Shown in pieces: positions 62,477-64,000 of a stretch of DNA of 64,000 bases. The DNA is taken from NCBI GenBank assembly GCA_905331475.1, contig CAJNYU010000945.1, positions 46,334 through 110,333 on the forward strand, written 5' to 3'. Positions within the stretch are counted from its first letter, which is position 1. Each line of letters starts with the position of its first letter. The stretch comes from Rotaria socialis (Eukaryota > Rotifera > Eurotatoria > Philodinida > Philodinidae). The notes beneath the pieces are model-generated. The model searched no databases. It saw nothing but the letters and a program-made list of their open reading frames with translations, and was not told where the DNA came from. A program made the position numbers and the translations under genes.

Positions 62477-64000
62477 GGAGGACAAAATTTTAAGGCACTT
62501 TTAGTTTTTTGATTTTCTTCACGAAAAATCGGTCATAATCAACATCCAAATAGTGATTTCGATAGCTCTCGAAACGGGCTACAAGCCTCAAAAGAAAAAA
62601 AAGATTTAGCAGAAGTATTTAAATTTTTATGACCAAATCGTTTTTCCCCAGCGGGCAAAATTTTAAGGCATTTTTCAGTTTCACTAATTTATTTAGAAAA
62701 TAATCAAGAAAAATACAATTTTATTTACAAGAAATGTCCACCTTTTGCTTTTAAACATTTTTGTATGCGCTCGGGCATTGATTCCACCAATTTTATGCAC
62801 AAATTTTGATCGATGTTGTCCCATTCTTCTTGAAGCCGTTCCACCAGGGACGCTCTCGAATAAATTGGTTTTGATGCCAGCTTCTTGTCTACAATTGACC
62901 ACAACATTTCTATCGGGTTCAAGTCAGGACTTTTTGGAGCCCAATCAAGTACATTTAGTTTCAATTTAGTGATTTTTTCTTTGACTATGCCCGACGTATG
63001 CCATGGTGCAAGATCTTGTTGGTAAATCATTTTAGTTTTCTTCAGAAATTTCGCCATGGAACGCTTCAGTTCCGTCTGTAAGATGTTACAATACAATTGA
63101 CCATTCATATTTTCTGTGTAAATCTTGGCAATCGTTGTTCCAAAACCTGAGATACCGCCCCAAATTCCAATTTTTCCCCCATCACCAGTATTGGTTTGCT
63201 GCAGACATTCTGGGAGAAGCTTTTCTTTGTCCAAACGCCATATTTTGCATTGGTTCTTTCGTTTTAATACATAGAAAGTCGATTCGTCCGAAAAAATCAC
63301 TTTCCTCCAGTCATCTTTTTTCCAGTTCAAATACTGCTTACACCACGCAATGCGTTGTTGTCGATGACGGCCACTTAACCACTGTTTTTTTATTTTTACC
63401 ACGTAATCAAAGCCAAGATCTTTCAAATATCTTCGTATTATTCTTGTTGTAATTGATTTTGGTAAGCTGGTGTTCAAGTCTGATGCAATTTTGCTCGCGC
63501 TAAGGCGAGAATCTCCTTTGAACAATCTTTTTAAATGGCGAATCTCACGACCAGAAAGCTTTTTTGGACGCCCAGTATGTTTCAAATCATCGAATCGGCC
63601 CAGTTGTTTATATTTCTTGATAGCATTTTGAACACAACATCTGGAAACTATGAGTTGTTTCGAAATGTCGACCTGGTTCAGACCGGCGTCATGTAAGGCC
63701 ACTACCTGAGCCCGGACATATGGATCAATAGATTTTTTTCCCATGAAATCTTTTGTCAGCAATCAGACAAATAAAATATATCTCAAAAATTCACAACAGT
63801 GTTGTCTTAAGTATTTTGTCGTCGAAATAAATCACAAATATTGGAAGTGCCTTAAAATTTTGTCCGCTGGGGAAAAACGATTTTGGTCATAAAAATTTAA
63901 ATACTTCTGCTAAATCTTTTTTTCTTTTGAGGCTTGTAGCCCGTTTCGAGAGCTATCGAAATCACTATTTGGATGTTGATTATGACCGATTTTTCGTGAA
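62477..64000 (-). mobile_element. Tc1/mariner transposon with IR/DR ends, right end cut by window
   Basis: Left arm 62518-62672 is an almost perfect inverted copy of 63846-64000, both about 155 bp. The end motif GACAAAATTTTAAGGCAC occurs at the outer left end (62480) and again inside as GGCAAAATTTTAAGGCA (62654), about 173 bp apart. The matching inner copy on the right is at 63848-63865 (reverse orientation). This is the Sleeping-Beauty-like IR/DR arrangement. By symmetry the right end should lie about 40 bp beyond the window. Confidence 0.9.
62725..63762 (-). CDS. Tc1-like DD34E transposase, apparently intact
   Basis: 345 aa, one exon, no stop or frameshift. N-terminal paired-type helix-turn-helix DNA binding (VRAQVVALHDAGLNQVDISK..), an AT-hook-like GRPKK (64-68), then the catalytic domain: FSDEST (D159), YQQDLAPWH (D250) and DLNPIEMLW (E285), with exactly 34 residues between D250 and E285. 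The Gly-rich box GIWGGISGFG is present. The first ATG is at 63762; the second (MGKKSIDPY..) six codons on is an equally likely start. Cut-and-paste transposition at TA sites is the family mechanism. With matching terminal repeats and all catalytic residues, the element may be recently active. It lies in AT-rich non-genic DNA. Confidence 0.95.
   Translation of the reverse strand: MLTKDFMGKKSIDPYVRAQVVALHDAGLNQVDISKQLIVSRCCVQNAIKKYKQLGRFDDLKHTGRPKKLSGREIRHLKRLFKGDSRLSASKIASDLNTSLPKSITTRIIRRYLKDLGFDYVVKIKKQWLSGRHRQQRIAWCKQYLNWKKDDWRKVIFSDESTFYVLKRKNQCKIWRLDKEKLLPECLQQTNTGDGGKIGIWGGISGFGTTIAKIYTENMNGQLYCNILQTELKRSMAKFLKKTKMIYQQDLAPWHTSGIVKEKITKLKLNVLDWAPKSPDLNPIEMLWSIVDKKLASKPIYSRASLVERLQEEWDNIDQNLCIKLVESMPERIQKCLKAKGGHFL

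Overview
The window is eukaryotic nuclear DNA from a small-intron, AT-rich metazoan. Genes have many exons with GT..AG introns, mostly 50-60 bp with a few of 0.2-2 kb. The proteins have clear animal orthologues: BLM, TDP-43, soluble guanylate cyclase beta, PRKX-like kinase, FANCL, MRPS23 and a CatSper-type channel. Several observations fit a rotifer, probably a bdelloid (Rotaria/Adineta type): interstitial TGTGGG-type repeats (from memory, the bdelloid telomere unit), 3' splice sites directly before start codons (compatible with spliced-leader trans-splicing), a secreted hevein/double-psi-barrel protein of plant or fungal style, and many short non-autonomous DNA transposons. The species assignment is inference, not proof.

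Layout. 1-8.6 kb, plus strand: 3' part of a BLM/RecQ helicase gene carrying an in-frame N-terminal RING finger; then three tightly packed genes, a triple RanBP2-zinc-finger/RING E3, an N-terminally short RRP7, and a CatSper1-like channel. 9.5-9.9 kb, minus: a beta-microseminoprotein-like secreted protein. 10.3 kb: poly-G tract with an assembly gap. 11.7-13.3 kb, plus: TDP-43. 13.5-15.7 kb, minus: two intronless histidine-phosphatase paralogues. 16.8-21.6 kb, minus: soluble guanylate cyclase beta, whose first intron holds a 1.46 kb palindromic Tc1-type element. 22.0-23.1 kb, minus: four hevein domains plus a DPBB domain. 25.1-27.3 kb, minus: an unrecognised RS-rich protein. 31.5-33.2 kb, plus: PRKX-like kinase. 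34-40 kb: a transposon-rich desert. 40.1-41.8 kb, minus: an unrecognised low-complexity protein. 42.9-45.9 kb, plus: AIG1/GIMAP-like GTPase. 47.3-48.5 kb: MRPS23. 49.1-50.6 kb: FANCL. 54.2-54.7 kb: RNF24/RNF122-like RING protein. 55.6-64 kb: almost entirely mobile or repetitive DNA, including a 2.1 kb element with phased 10-11 bp repeats, a nested pair with a 27-bp palindromic minisatellite, a hAT-type MITE with a perfect 8-bp duplication, and an intact Tc1-like transposon running off the window end.

Functional themes. BLM and FANCL are both crosslink/recombination repair factors; four separate RING proteins (RING-BLM, RanBP2-RING, FANCL, RNF24-like) occur here, which may be coincidence. The most novel items are the RING-BLM fusion, the intact CatSper-type channel in a probable asexual lineage, the modular hevein-DPBB gene with an intron at the same codon of every repeat, the transposon family whose ends look like telomere repeats, and the highly periodic interiors of several non-autonomous elements. 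I rebuilt exons by eye from splice signals, frame and homology; each multi-exon model listed stays in frame from start (or window edge) to stop.
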